NCBI GenBank assembly: GCA_024398435.1 | Contig: JAKSJD010000003.1 | Span: 1 to 64,000 of the forward strand | Direction of reading: 5' to 3' | Length of the DNA: 64,000 bases | From: Bacteroidaceae bacterium | GTDB taxonomy: Bacteria > Bacteroidota > Bacteroidia > Bacteroidales > Bacteroidaceae | Part shown: positions 51,072 to 61,596 of the stretch, in pieces | How positions within the stretch are numbered: the stretch's first letter is position 1 | Layout: every line of letters begins with the position of its first letter | Notes under the pieces: generated by a model | Seen by the model: only the letters and a program-made list of their open reading frames with translations | Databases searched by the model: none | What the model was told of the DNA's origin: nothing | Program-made: the position numbers and the translations under genes

Positions 51072-52331
51072 TTAACTATTAGCTGCAGATTGAATGATCT
51101 CAGAGAGAGTAGGGTGGGCATGAATGATTTGCTGAAGGTCGGAAAGGGTTGCCCCAAGGTTCATGAGGGCAGTTGGTTCGTGGATGATGATGGAGGCATC
51201 GGCTCCCATAATGTGGCATCCAAGAATCTGACCATCGGTAGAAGTGCCCGAACAATCGACCAACAGTTTGCAGTAGCCATCGGTTTCGCCCATCGATACT
51301 GCCTTTCCGTTGGCACGATAGAATGATTTCAAACTGCGGAACTGTAATCCTTGTTCCTTGCATTGTTCTTCGGTAAGTCCTACAACAGCCACTTCCGGAG
51401 TGGTGAATACTGCTGCAGGAACGAGGTCGAAGCGAATCTTGTCGGTCTTTCCCTCAATATGATTCAATGCGCGAATGCCTTGATAGGTGGCAACATGGGC
51501 GAGCATCATTCCTCCGGCAATATCTCCGATAGCATAGATATCAGGAACGGAAGTCTGCATATTCCCGTCGACGACGATGCCTCTCTTCGTGTATTCGATT
51601 CCGAGAGTGTCGAGATTGAGCGATTCGAGGTTTGGTCGACGTCCAACAGCCATAAGAATCTTATCTGCTTCGATATCGTTAAGGTTCGTAACCTCATAAC
51701 CTGTCTTGATTTCAATGCCCGAACGCGAAAGTGATTGTTTGAGTCGCTTGGCAAGGTCAGTATCGAATCGAGGGAGCAATTGCTTGCAGTATTCGAGTAC
51801 GACGACGTGACTTCCAAGTCGGTTGAATATGCATGCGAATTCCAATCCAATCACACCACCGCCGATGATGCAAAGCTCGTGAGGCACTTCTTCCAGTTCA
51901 AGGAGTTCCTTTGATGTGATAACGCGAGGGTCGTCGGCTCCTTCGATTGGCAGAGAAGCAGCGACACTTCCAGTGGCAATGATAATCTTTTTGGCTGTGA
52001 ACTCCTGTCCGTCGGCCTCTACAGTGTGGTTGTCTTTCAAAATGGCTCGACCTTGAACGAAGGTTATAAGTTTGTTCTTCATCAGAATATCGATGCCACC
52101 GCGAAGCGTATTCACCACTTCGGCCTTCTTTTCCTGCATTGCGTTGAGTGACAAACCACCTTCTGCTGCCAAGTGCTGAAGCGTTTTCGTTGGGATGCAA
52201 CCTTCGTTAAGGCAAGTTCCACCCAAAGGACCTTCGCTGATAAGCACAACTTCCATTCCTCGCTTTGCAGCATTTACTGCTGTTTCGTAGCCACCAGGAC
52301 CACCACCTATTATAATTATCTGTGCATGCAT
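51072..52331 (-). CDS. lpdA: Dihydrolipoyl dehydrogenase
   Basis: 419 aa, on the short side (450-475 usual). The redox-active pair is C40 and C45 (GGTCLNEGCIPTK), FAD motif GGGPGGYETAVNAA at 9-22, NAD motif GGGVIGLEFACIFNRLG, and FAD motif ATSVPDIYAIGD-like (QTSVPDIYAIGDIAGG). The active His and Glu are in HAHPTLSE near residue 404. It reoxidises the lipoyl H protein, so all four glycine cleavage components are encoded here. It is convergent to the gcv operon, with its own -7 box. Confidence 0.94.
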   Translation of the reverse strand: MHAQIIIIGGGPGGYETAVNAAKRGMEVVLISEGPLGGTCLNEGCIPTKTLQHLAAEGGLSLNAMQEKKAEVVNTLRGGIDILMKNKLITFVQGRAILKDNHTVEADGQEFTAKKIIIATGSVAASLPIEGADDPRVITSKELLELEEVPHELCIIGGGVIGLEFACIFNRLGSHVVVLEYCKQLLPRFDTDLAKRLKQSLSRSGIEIKTGYEVTNLNDIEADKILMAVGRRPNLESLNLDTLGIEYTKRGIVVDGNMQTSVPDIYAIGDIAGGMMLAHVATYQGIRALNHIEGKTDKIRFDLVPAAVFTTPEVAVVGLTEEQCKEQGLQFRSLKSFYRANGKAVSMGETDGYCKLLVDCSGTSTDGQILGCHIMGADASIIIHEPTALMNLGATLSDLQQIIHAHPTLSEIIQSAANS

Positions 52332-52354
52332 ACGCGTAAACTTATATTTGATTG

Positions 52355-52454
52355 CAAAGATAATAAAAATGCAGGATGCAGGATGCAGGATGCAGGATTT
52401 TTTCGATAATTCTCAATTCTCAATTCTCAATTCTACATTATTTTCGTATCTTTG
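52355..52454. promoter_or_regulatory. Divergent -7 boxes flanking GCAGGAT and CTCAATT heptamers
   Basis: Minus-strand TATCTTTG at 52355-52362 (lpdA) and plus-strand TATCTTTG at 52447-52454 (ABC transporter). Between them lie four perfect GCAGGAT units (52371-52398) and three CTCAATT units (52412-52432). The first block is the same as at 23978-24005. Confidence 0.75.
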
Positions 52455-52480
52455 TGGTCAAAATAATAATATCAATCATT

Positions 52481-54280
52481 ATGACGATATTCAAACTGTT
52501 TCAGAACATTCGTCCTTTCGTTAAGCCATATCGTTGGCTTATCGTTGCGACACTTTTTATGACACTCATCGGAGCCTTGGCTTCACAGGTGAATGCGGTT
52601 GTGCTCGACAAGACGGTCGACAGTATCAATGCCTTGCTTCAGGATTCTCCGTTCGAATGGACAAAAGCCACGAAGATACTGACTGTTATCTCGATTGTCC
52701 TTTTGGGCAAGGAAGTACTTTCGGCTCTCATTAGTTTTGCACAGAAATATTATGGTGAGAAGATGCGAATCTATGTGTCGCAGGATATGGCACAAGCTGT
52801 GATTGAGCGAATGCTTACGTTCCGTGTGGCTTATTTCGCACAGGATGACAACGAACCTGGAAAGCTCCAGACACGTATCGACCGAGGTGTTGAAAGCCTT
52901 TCTACAACAGTGAAGAATTTCTTTATCGATATCCTGCCACTTTTCACAAGTGCCATCATTGCCCTCATCCTCATGTATATTGCCAATGTGTATGTGGGTA
53001 TTGTGGCTACAGTGATTGTGCCAATCTATTTCTGGCTCACATATCGTGAGGCAAAGCGCTTGTCGGGTTGGCGCAGGAATCGTAGGACATACCGTGAGGC
53101 AAAGAGCAATGGAATAATGAATATCATCGAGTCCATCACCGTTATCAAGTCGTTCAACCGCGAGAGAATCGAAGGCGACAAGCAGATGGCTTTGCAACAG
53201 CAACTGACCGACAACCAGATGCAGACACGCAAACTCAGTTACCTGTATGATGGTTTGAAGAGTTTCGTAGAGCAAATCGGTACCGTTCTCATCATCATCC
53301 TCACGGCCTATCTCGTGCTTTCCGATTATCCAGGAATGTCGATAGGTAAGATTATGTACCATGTGATGCTCTTCTCCAACGTCAGTGCTCCTATCCGTCA
53401 GCTCCACCGCATCTACGACGATATGAACGATGCCCTGATTTATGCCGAAGGTTTCTTCGATATCCTCCATGCTAAGGATGAGGTGGAAAAGAGTGGAAAG
53501 TATCGTCCAGAGAAGGTTTTGGGAACATTCAAGCTCCGCAATGTCGACTTTACATATCCTAATGGCAATAAGGCTCTTCATAGCATTTCGATGGAAATCG
53601 GCAGTGGCAAGATTACAGCCTTGGTGGGTCTTTCAGGTGCAGGAAAGTCGACCATAGTCAATTTGCTTGATAAGTTCTACGACCCCGACAGTGGCGACAT
53701 ACTTCTCGATGATGTTCCTTTGAAGGATTGGGACACACAGTATCTTCGCGATCATATCGGTCTTGTACTTCAGAAGAATCATATCTTCGACGGAACAATC
53801 GAGGACAACATCCTTTATGGCAATCCCGATGCCACCCACGACGATGTGGTTGAAGCAGCAAAGAAGGCATACATATACGATCAGATTATGAATTTGCCTG
53901 AACAGTTCCAGACAAAGGCATTGATGCTTTCCGGAGGACAGCAGCAGCGAATCGCCATTGCACGTATGTTCATCAAGAATCCTCCTATCATCTTCCTCGA
54001 CGAACCTACTGCAAGTCTTGATGCCATTGCTACCGAGCAAATCAAGAACAGTATTGATGCCATCAAGAAGAACCGCACCGTCATCATCATTTCCCACAGC
54101 ATCAGCCAGATAATCGATGCCGACATTGTCTATGCCCTTCAGAATGGTCGCGTAGAACAGGGTGGAACTCCTGATGAGGTATATAAGCAAGGCGGAATCT
54201 ACAAGGATATCTTCGATGCCTCTGCCCGAAGTCTCAATATCGAAAAGATTGCAAAAACCATAGATGGCGAAGATTCATAA
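52481..54280 (+). CDS. ABC transporter with fused permease and ATPase (exporter type)
   Basis: 599 aa from ATG at 52481; upstream reading would translate the heptamer tracts and is rejected. Residues 1-310 hold the six-helix membrane domain (ATLFMTLIGALASQVNAVV, SAIIALILMYIANVYVGIV, IGTVLIIILTAYLVLS). The ATPase half has GLSGAGKST (Walker A), LSGGQQQRIAIARM (signature) and IIFLDEPTASLDA (Walker B), with ISHSISQI. A homodimeric exporter of lipid, peptide or drug type; substrate unknown. Confidence 0.92.
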   Translation: MTIFKLFQNIRPFVKPYRWLIVATLFMTLIGALASQVNAVVLDKTVDSINALLQDSPFEWTKATKILTVISIVLLGKEVLSALISFAQKYYGEKMRIYVSQDMAQAVIERMLTFRVAYFAQDDNEPGKLQTRIDRGVESLSTTVKNFFIDILPLFTSAIIALILMYIANVYVGIVATVIVPIYFWLTYREAKRLSGWRRNRRTYREAKSNGIMNIIESITVIKSFNRERIEGDKQMALQQQLTDNQMQTRKLSYLYDGLKSFVEQIGTVLIIILTAYLVLSDYPGMSIGKIMYHVMLFSNVSAPIRQLHRIYDDMNDALIYAEGFFDILHAKDEVEKSGKYRPEKVLGTFKLRNVDFTYPNGNKALHSISMEIGSGKITALVGLSGAGKSTIVNLLDKFYDPDSGDILLDDVPLKDWDTQYLRDHIGLVLQKNHIFDGTIEDNILYGNPDATHDDVVEAAKKAYIYDQIMNLPEQFQTKALMLSGGQQQRIAIARMFIKNPPIIFLDEPTASLDAIATEQIKNSIDAIKKNRTVIIISHSISQIIDADIVYALQNGRVEQGGTPDEVYKQGGIYKDIFDASARSLNIEKIAKTIDGEDS

Positions 54281-54313
54281 ATAAGAGCAACCTCAAACGG
54301 GGTTGCTCTTATT
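54280..54313. terminator. Bidirectional terminator
   Basis: ATAAGAGCAACC (54281-54292) and GGTTGCTCTTAT (54301-54312) form a perfect 12-bp stem between convergent genes. Confidence 0.85.
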
Positions 54314-54336
54314 ATGTAATCCGTAATCCTGATATA

Positions 54337-56134
<1,798 letters not shown>

Positions 56135-56156
56135 CATTGCAAAAAAAAAGATACAT

Positions 56157-56729
56157 ATGGAAGATAAGTTAGGATTGACAATCAGAAAAGCATATATCGA
56201 CGATGCCGACTTCTTGGCAAGGCGCGTGCTCGATGCCGTTGGAATCACCGAACCATCAGCCGAGGAGTTGAGTCAAGTATCGCATCTTTGCAGTTTAGAT
56301 TACACGCTTTTCAGTTGGCGCAATTCGATGATAGCCGAAGTGGAAGGGGAGAGAGCAGGCGTTCTTGTTAGCTATCCCGGTACGGAATATGCAGCAATGC
56401 GCCATAATACTTTCATGATTGTGAAGGCCGAATCGGGGAAGGATTTCTTCGGTATGGATATGGAGACAGAACCAGGCGAGTACTATATCGATTCGCTCAG
56501 TGTGGTCGAAGGATTCCGAAAACGGGGAATCGGCCGTCAGCTTCTTCAGTTGGGCATCGACGAGGCTCGTCGACTTGGCATCGAAAAGGTCACTCTTGCC
56601 TGCGAACCTCATAACGAAAAGGCCTTTGCAATGTATAGTAGCTTCGGTTTTGTTCGTGAGGGCGATGTCAACCTCTATGGCGATGGCTATTGGAAAATGG
56701 CATTGAAAGTGCAAGAGTTACAAAAGTGA
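56157..56729 (+). CDS. GNAT family acetyltransferase
   Basis: 190 aa from ATG at 56157, 22 bp after the -7 box. Acetyl-CoA binding motif is SLSVVEGFRKRGIGRQLLQLG, followed by KVTLACEPHNEKAFAMYSSFGFV. An unusual N-terminus (EDKLGLTIRKAYIDDADF) begins the domain. The substrate is unknown. The last codons run into a short-period tract (AAGTGCAAGAGTTACAAAAG). The next gene starts 23 bp on. Confidence 0.88.
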   Translation: MEDKLGLTIRKAYIDDADFLARRVLDAVGITEPSAEELSQVSHLCSLDYTLFSWRNSMIAEVEGERAGVLVSYPGTEYAAMRHNTFMIVKAESGKDFFGMDMETEPGEYYIDSLSVVEGFRKRGIGRQLLQLGIDEARRLGIEKVTLACEPHNEKAFAMYSSFGFVREGDVNLYGDGYWKMALKVQELQK

Positions 56730-56752
56730 TAAGAGTTCAAGAGTAAAAAAGA

Positions 56753-57202
56753 ATGACACGCATATTGTTTATTTGTCACGGCAACATCTGCCGAAGTCCG
56801 ATGGCAGAGTTCATCATGAAACATCTCGTGAAGCAACAGCACCGCGAAGACGAGTTCGTGATAGATTCGGCAGCAGTATCCACCGAAGAAATCGGCAACT
56901 CCATCTATCCGCCCGCAAAGCGAATCCTGAACAAGTACGGCATTCCGTTCAGCGATCATCGAGCACGTCAGGTACGCCGTAGCGATTACGATCAGTATGA
57001 TTTGCTGATATGCATGGACCAGTCCAATCTCCGTTGGCTCGCCCGCCTCATTCCCAATGGCGACCCCCAGCAGAAGGTTTGCCTCATGATGGAGTTCACA
57101 GGCGTCTATCGCGATGTGGCCGACCCATGGTATACCGACAACTTCGAAGCAACATATAACGACCTGACCAAAGCAATAAAAGCCCTACTCAATACGTTAT
57201 AA
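56753..57202 (+). CDS. Low-molecular-weight protein-tyrosine-phosphatase
   Basis: 149 aa. The CX5R loop is C8-R14 in FICHGNICRSP, and the general acid is in VADPWYTDNF near residue 121. In bacteria these enzymes usually act on capsule or signalling kinases, but no such kinase is adjacent. It follows the GNAT gene by 23 bp. Confidence 0.94.
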   Translation: MTRILFICHGNICRSPMAEFIMKHLVKQQHREDEFVIDSAAVSTEEIGNSIYPPAKRILNKYGIPFSDHRARQVRRSDYDQYDLLICMDQSNLRWLARLIPNGDPQQKVCLMMEFTGVYRDVADPWYTDNFEATYNDLTKAIKALLNTL

Positions 57203-57220
57203 TAGAAAAAGGTGAAAACA

Positions 57221-57276
57221 AGATATCAGTTAGCAGATATTAGATAGTAGATAGCAGTTGTTAGATATTAGATATC
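57221..57276. repeat. 7-bp period tract, eight units
   Basis: AGATATC, AGTTAGC, AGATATT, AGATAGT, AGATAGC, AGTTGTT, AGATATT, AGATATC. It fills most of the gap between the phosphatase gene and the membrane protein gene. Confidence 0.88.
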
Positions 57277-57306
57277 ACTTAAGGTTATCGTTAAGGTTAT
57301 AATATT

Positions 57307-58083
57307 ATGTTACAGAAATTGATAGAACGAATCAAATCGGTTAAGCTGAGCGAGCAGACAAAAGTTTGGCTCGTGTGGTTATTCCCAGTATTGCTTATCT
57401 TCTCCACCTGGGGATTGTGGGAAGCCATCTGCGCCGATAACATGTTTTTCGTGACACTGTTCATGGTGATAATACCGGTATTGGCATTGCTCACAGGTGG
57501 CTCATTGGTATATCTCTGCATCAAGAAGAAATTCGGCAAGGCATTCATGTTCCTGATATTCGGAATCGGTCCGGCAGCACTCATGGTCGTCATCAGTTGC
57601 TTCATGCTCATGTTCGTCAACAACCCCGACGACTATGGCAAGCAGCATCCCATTCCAGCCGGTTTGAAATACTCCCTGCCACTTTCATCAGCCGACAGCG
57701 TGGCAGTGGACTCAGCCGATGCCGATTCGTGGCTCCGCGTGTACAGCGGCTTTCAGGGCGGAATATACACCTACGACCTCTATTATGACAAGCCATTGGC
57801 AGCCGGAACAGTGTTCCTCCGTTGTTTTGAAGCCGTGACCAATGACCCACTCACCGAGCAAGGCGAATTCATAAAGCGAAGAGTTAGTTATAATACAAAG
57901 CAAGCGGTGGAAGCAGGCAAAGGTTTCCGCAAGCTTGCCAAAGGCAAGAAATTCACCATCTACGAAGGAGATTGGGGCGATTACTATGCCGTCAGAGTGG
58001 AAGTATGGCACAAGGCAAAGGACGGAGGCAAGGAAACCAAACTCATGGAAAAAGTCTATCAAATGGAAGGTTGGATGAGATAA
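57307..58083 (+). CDS. Membrane protein of unknown function
   Basis: 258 aa with three or four hydrophobic segments (near residues 18-40, 44-70, 80-105), then a soluble C-terminal part beginning near PIPAGLKYSLPL that is rich in beta strands (SWLRVYSGFQGGIYTYDLYYDK, KKFTIYEGDWGDYYAVRVEVWHKA). No family recognised; the tail may be periplasmic. A CCACACATTATTATA element and terminator follow. Confidence 0.65.
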   Translation: MLQKLIERIKSVKLSEQTKVWLVWLFPVLLIFSTWGLWEAICADNMFFVTLFMVIIPVLALLTGGSLVYLCIKKKFGKAFMFLIFGIGPAALMVVISCFMLMFVNNPDDYGKQHPIPAGLKYSLPLSSADSVAVDSADADSWLRVYSGFQGGIYTYDLYYDKPLAAGTVFLRCFEAVTNDPLTEQGEFIKRRVSYNTKQAVEAGKGFRKLAKGKKFTIYEGDWGDYYAVRVEVWHKAKDGGKETKLMEKVYQMEGWMR

Positions 58084-58087
58084 CCCA

Positions 58088-58113
58088 CCCACACATTATT
58101 ATATAATATATTA
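58088..58113. repeat. CCACACATTATTATA element after a stop codon
   Basis: CCCACACATTATTATATAAT lies between the stop at 58083 and the terminator at 58114. Similar copies occur at 7265-7290, 13817-13836, 27095-27122, 37846-37868, 42894-42917, 45096-45121 and 63870-63883. Confidence 0.6.
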
Positions 58114-58152
58114 GGGCAAGCTTCGCAGAAAGGTGCGAAACTTGCTCTTTTT
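58114..58152 (+). terminator. Terminator of the membrane protein gene
   Basis: GGGCAAG with CTTGCTC (one wobble) plus inner CGC/GCG, then TTTTT. Confidence 0.8.
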
Positions 58153-58178
58153 GTCGTAGAAGCTTGCTTTGCGGAAAA

Positions 58179-58222
58179 TACGATAATGATTGTATGGCAT
58201 TACGATAATGGTCGTATTGAAA
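58179..58222. repeat. 22-bp period array, two units
   Basis: TACGATAATG occurs at 58179 and 58201, 22 bp apart, with G(A/G)T(T/C)GTAT(G/T)G after it. It matches the first unit of the array at 42325. It lies between convergent genes. Confidence 0.8.
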
Positions 58223-58258
58223 CTACTTTGATGAAATAGTTGCGGTGTGTGTGTTTCG

Positions 58259-58987
58259 TCAGACATTGAACACTTCTGTCAGTTGACGAAATGTTTCGAG
58301 TTTCAGCATTCGTGGATGTGCATATTCTTCGATTTGCTCGTAGAGCCAAACGCGCTTGAATGGTATGTGTATGCCCCAACCGCCGATTTCGAGCACTGGA
58401 TGGATGTCGGACTTGAAGGAATTGCCTATCATCACGAATCGTTCGGCCGTGGTCTCCATTCGCTTCATCAAGTGGAGATAGTCGTTGGTGGTCTTTTCGG
58501 ACACTATCTCTACATGGTGGAATAGTGGCATGAGGCCTGAGCGTCGAAGCTTGTTCTCTTGGTCGAGGAGGTCGCCTTTGGTGAAGCAGACGAGGCGGAA
58601 CCTGCCTGATGACTTCAGCTGTTCCAATGTCTCTGCCACGCCTTCGAACGGTGTGGCTGGCATTTGCAAGAGGTCGAGTCCCAACTGATAGATCTTTTGA
58701 AGTGTAACTCCATCTACCTGTCCTTCTGTCATCTGAAGGGCATTCTGCATGAGCGAGAGCATGAATGCCTTCGTACCATAGCCCATTGCTGGCATGTTAC
58801 CCATCTCCACGGCATAAAGTTTGTGGCGGATTGTCTGTTCGCTGGCGAAGGGTGAGAGCAGGTGGCAGTATTCTTCTTCTACATGGTCGTAGTGGCTTTG
58901 GTTGTCCCAAAGAGTGTCGTCGGCATCGAATGCGAGTGTCACTGGTGACTTCGCTTCGCGGATATGTTGAAAGTTGTTTGAGTTCAA
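58259..58987 (-). CDS. HAD-family hydrolase
   Basis: 242 aa from a TTG start at 58987, because no ATG or GTG lies between an upstream in-frame stop and the conserved start of the fold. The nucleophile motif is TLAFDADDTLWDN (D21, D23); Thr/Lys motifs follow in FRLVCFTKGD and VSEKTTNDYLHL, and VMIGNSFKSDIHP carries the acidic metal ligands. Phosphatase of unknown substrate. A heptamer tract precedes it. Confidence 0.82.
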   Translation of the reverse strand: MNSNNFQHIREAKSPVTLAFDADDTLWDNQSHYDHVEEEYCHLLSPFASEQTIRHKLYAVEMGNMPAMGYGTKAFMLSLMQNALQMTEGQVDGVTLQKIYQLGLDLLQMPATPFEGVAETLEQLKSSGRFRLVCFTKGDLLDQENKLRRSGLMPLFHHVEIVSEKTTNDYLHLMKRMETTAERFVMIGNSFKSDIHPVLEIGGWGIHIPFKRVWLYEQIEEYAHPRMLKLETFRQLTEVFNV

Positions 58988-58990
58988 TGT

Positions 58991-59038
58991 GATAAGAGGT
59001 TACAGGTTACAGATTATAGCTGACCGCTGCTTGTTGAC
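58991..59038. repeat. 7-bp period tract, about six units
   Basis: GGTTACA, GGTTACA, GATTATA, GCTGACC, GCTGCTT and GTTGACT run in phase from 58998, ending at the stop codon of the LOG gene at 59039. Confidence 0.8.
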
Positions 59039-60001
59039 TTATATTAGTTTCTCGTTCTTGAATTTCAGTAATTCTTGGACGATCTGTTCGCTGTCGTCGG
59101 TGAGGGTGAGCAGGAGGTTCTGGTACTTGCCCGTGTTGAGCATGTGCTGAAGGAGTGGATAGATTGGGGTGTCTTCCGTCCAGAACTTGGTGCCGAGGAA
59201 TATCATCGGACTGGCATAACCGAAACTCAGATAGTGGTTTTGTACGGCGTCTTGGAAGATTTCCTGCATCGTGCCGGCACTGCCTGGGGTGTAGATGATT
59301 CCTCCGAATGCGATGGTGAGGATTCCGTCTTCGCGGATGGAGTTGTCGAAGTATTTGGCTATGTGGGTGGCGAATGGTGTTGCTGGTTCGTGGCCATAGA
59401 GCCATGTTGGGATGCCAAGACTGCGATAACGGGTTTGTGGATAGTCGCGAATCACTTCGAATGCTGTTATCAACCATCCTTCGTCCTTGAATGTGGGTGC
59501 TGCTGACAATCTGTGGAGGGCTGCTTCCACGTCTTTGTCTTCATATCCTGCCAACCATGCGCCGAGGTGTGTGGCTTCCATTGCACCCGGACCTCCTCCG
59601 CTTATCATGAGGAAGCCATTCTCAGTGAGTTTCTTGCTTATATAGACGATGTCGCGAAACATCTTATCAGTTCGCAGAAGTCCGTGTCCGCCCATGATGC
59701 CGACAACGGAACGTGGGTTGTAGTCGGCAAGGAATACGTCGAGGGCGTGGGAGATTCCGTGGTCGTGGAGACAGCGGGCGAGTGTTTCTTTTGCACTGTA
59801 GGCATGCTTGCCTGTCTTGATGTAGTGGTTGTAGACCTGTGCATCATAACAGGTGGTTTCGGTTTCGGGTTGTTCGAGGTCGAATCCTGCATAGAGCGAA
59901 GATGCGTTGTAGAGTTCGTGACGATTGATTTCGAAAGGTACATATTGCAGGTATTTCCCGAGCAAATGCACATCGTCGTAGTTGTAGTTTCCGTTGACCA
60001 T
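59039..60001 (-). CDS. LOG family protein (TIGR00730-like Rossmann fold)
   Basis: 320 aa, longer than the usual 180-200 aa LOG proteins, with an extra N-terminal region of about 110 residues. The LOG motif pair is GFLMISGGGPGAMEATHLGA (near residue 150) and YTPGSAGTMQE (near 240), the second a variant of PGGxGTxxE in which Gly is replaced by Ser. LOG proteins release cytokinin-like bases from nucleotides, but in bacteria most have no proven role. It follows the pectin gene set by 17 bp. Confidence 0.82.
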   Translation of the reverse strand: MVNGNYNYDDVHLLGKYLQYVPFEINRHELYNASSLYAGFDLEQPETETTCYDAQVYNHYIKTGKHAYSAKETLARCLHDHGISHALDVFLADYNPRSVVGIMGGHGLLRTDKMFRDIVYISKKLTENGFLMISGGGPGAMEATHLGAWLAGYEDKDVEAALHRLSAAPTFKDEGWLITAFEVIRDYPQTRYRSLGIPTWLYGHEPATPFATHIAKYFDNSIREDGILTIAFGGIIYTPGSAGTMQEIFQDAVQNHYLSFGYASPMIFLGTKFWTEDTPIYPLLQHMLNTGKYQNLLLTLTDDSEQIVQELLKFKNEKLI

Positions 60002-60018
60002 ATTTTATGAATTACAAA

Positions 60019-61596
60019 TTATTTTACTTTGATGGATTTCAGGAGCGTTGCTCCTCCTCCGGTTGTTCCTGTGTGTTGGAGCATGAAACTGCTACCGGAA
60101 GGATGGGTAATTGTTTTCTCGAGCTTTTGAGTGACTTTCCCATGTTTGAGTATGGCCGTCACTTGGCTTTCTCCCAATTTTGTGGTTCCGATACCGACAC
60201 TGATTTTGCATGGAGTCTTGAAGAGTTCGCATTTGGCTGGTGGGGTGATTGGAGTTATCTTGCCATCTGAATACTCTACCAATCTAACGACCACTGCATG
60301 GTCGTAGTCGGGGGTGCGTTCGATGCGAAGTCCGTAGCCTGTGAGCTTGTCGGGGTCGAAACTGACGCAAATGTCCATGTATTGCCCTGTTGCAGAACCA
60401 AAGCCTTGTCCGGCACTCTTGCATGGGATGGCTTCAATCGTGGCACTCGTGATGGCTTTCCCTTCAGTTTTTGGGGTGATGAGTATGCGTGCACCTCGTT
60501 GACTTTGTACCAATCCCTTATAGCCTTCTGCTCCATCAGGGGCTGTACCCCAATACCATGCTGGCTTGGAGTGGTCGGGCTTCCAACTGTAGGCTTCGGT
60601 ATCAGATGGCTTGTAGGCATCGAATACGTAGAGATAGCCTCCTGCTTCTTGCTTGTAGTCCATGGCTTCGTGGATTTGCTCTGTAGGCTTCGTCTGCTTG
60701 TTGTCGATTTTGGCTTTCTTCCCGTTTAGCGTCACGTTTTCTGCCGAACAAATCTCTGGATGATTGTCCTTGCACCATGCAAACTTTATCTTTTCGGCCG
60801 AATGAAGTCGCACATTCTTGAGATGTATCGGTCCGGGTACTTTCGTGAAATATTGGATGCCTTTCGTCTTTATGTCGATATCGCAATCTTCAAACCATGC
60901 TCCTCGAGAGGTGGAATAGAATGGCTTACTGCTGTAGAATGTAAGGTCGCACTGCTTATAAGTTCCTTCAGCCAGTGCGTCGTCGGTGCATTCCAGATGG
61001 CAATGCTCGAAAAGAGCATTCCTGGCTCCCGTGAAATTACATAGATTCAGTCGGCTTATGAAGTTGCAGTTTTTGCAGACAACACTGTCGGTGCCCGAAC
61101 AGATGGCAAGTTGTGCCTGCACAATGGCTTCGGCTCTCTTTTTTCTTGACAGTTCGGGACGGAGAGGATAGTTGAGGTCTACGTTGCAATAGTTACCGAA
61201 TGTGATATTTTCGGCATATATGTTCCTGCACTGAAAAAGAAACATCGTGAAATTACCGATGGCACCCTGAGTTTGTCCGCGGTTGACGGCAAGAACTGTG
61301 TTGGCGGCATCGGGGTCGGAACCAATCAGGCGAATCGACTTGCAGCGGATGGTTTGTGCAAAGGGTGTTCCGCCTTCTGCCTTGCGTACTTCAGGTGCAT
61401 CGGGATTGTCGAGCCAATATACTCCTGCCTCTATCTGCACCGTCCATTCATCTTGGGGAGATTTGTTGATAAGCTTGATAGCGTCAATCAGTTGCTCGGA
61501 TGATGCAACCTTGACGACACGGCCTGCATGGGGCTGTGCCATCATCGTCATCGTCCAGAGCATTAATAGATTAAATATTAAGATTGTTCGCTTCAT
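60019..61596 (-). CDS. Exported right-handed beta-helix protein, pectinesterase-like
   Basis: 525 aa with a signal peptide (MKRTILIFNLLMLWTMTMMA). The body contains parallel beta-helix rungs: CRNIYAENITFGNYC, CKNCNFISRLNLCNFTG, LFEHCHLECTDDALAEG, FEDCDIDIKTKG, as in pectate lyases and CE8 pectinesterases. CE8 catalytic residues are not confirmed. Context supports pectin: altronate dehydratase and a sugar phosphatase precede it. Its start overlaps the end of the HAD gene by 26 bp, so translation may be coupled. Confidence 0.6.
   Translation of the reverse strand: MKRTILIFNLLMLWTMTMMAQPHAGRVVKVASSEQLIDAIKLINKSPQDEWTVQIEAGVYWLDNPDAPEVRKAEGGTPFAQTIRCKSIRLIGSDPDAANTVLAVNRGQTQGAIGNFTMFLFQCRNIYAENITFGNYCNVDLNYPLRPELSRKKRAEAIVQAQLAICSGTDSVVCKNCNFISRLNLCNFTGARNALFEHCHLECTDDALAEGTYKQCDLTFYSSKPFYSTSRGAWFEDCDIDIKTKGIQYFTKVPGPIHLKNVRLHSAEKIKFAWCKDNHPEICSAENVTLNGKKAKIDNKQTKPTEQIHEAMDYKQEAGGYLYVFDAYKPSDTEAYSWKPDHSKPAWYWGTAPDGAEGYKGLVQSQRGARILITPKTEGKAITSATIEAIPCKSAGQGFGSATGQYMDICVSFDPDKLTGYGLRIERTPDYDHAVVVRLVEYSDGKITPITPPAKCELFKTPCKISVGIGTTKLGESQVTAILKHGKVTQKLEKTITHPSGSSFMLQHTGTTGGGATLLKSIKVK

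Noticed and set aside
52376..52480. N-terminal extension of the ABC exporter through heptamer tracts
   Set aside because: The promoter box at 52447-52454 lies inside it; the membrane domain starts normally from ATG 52481.
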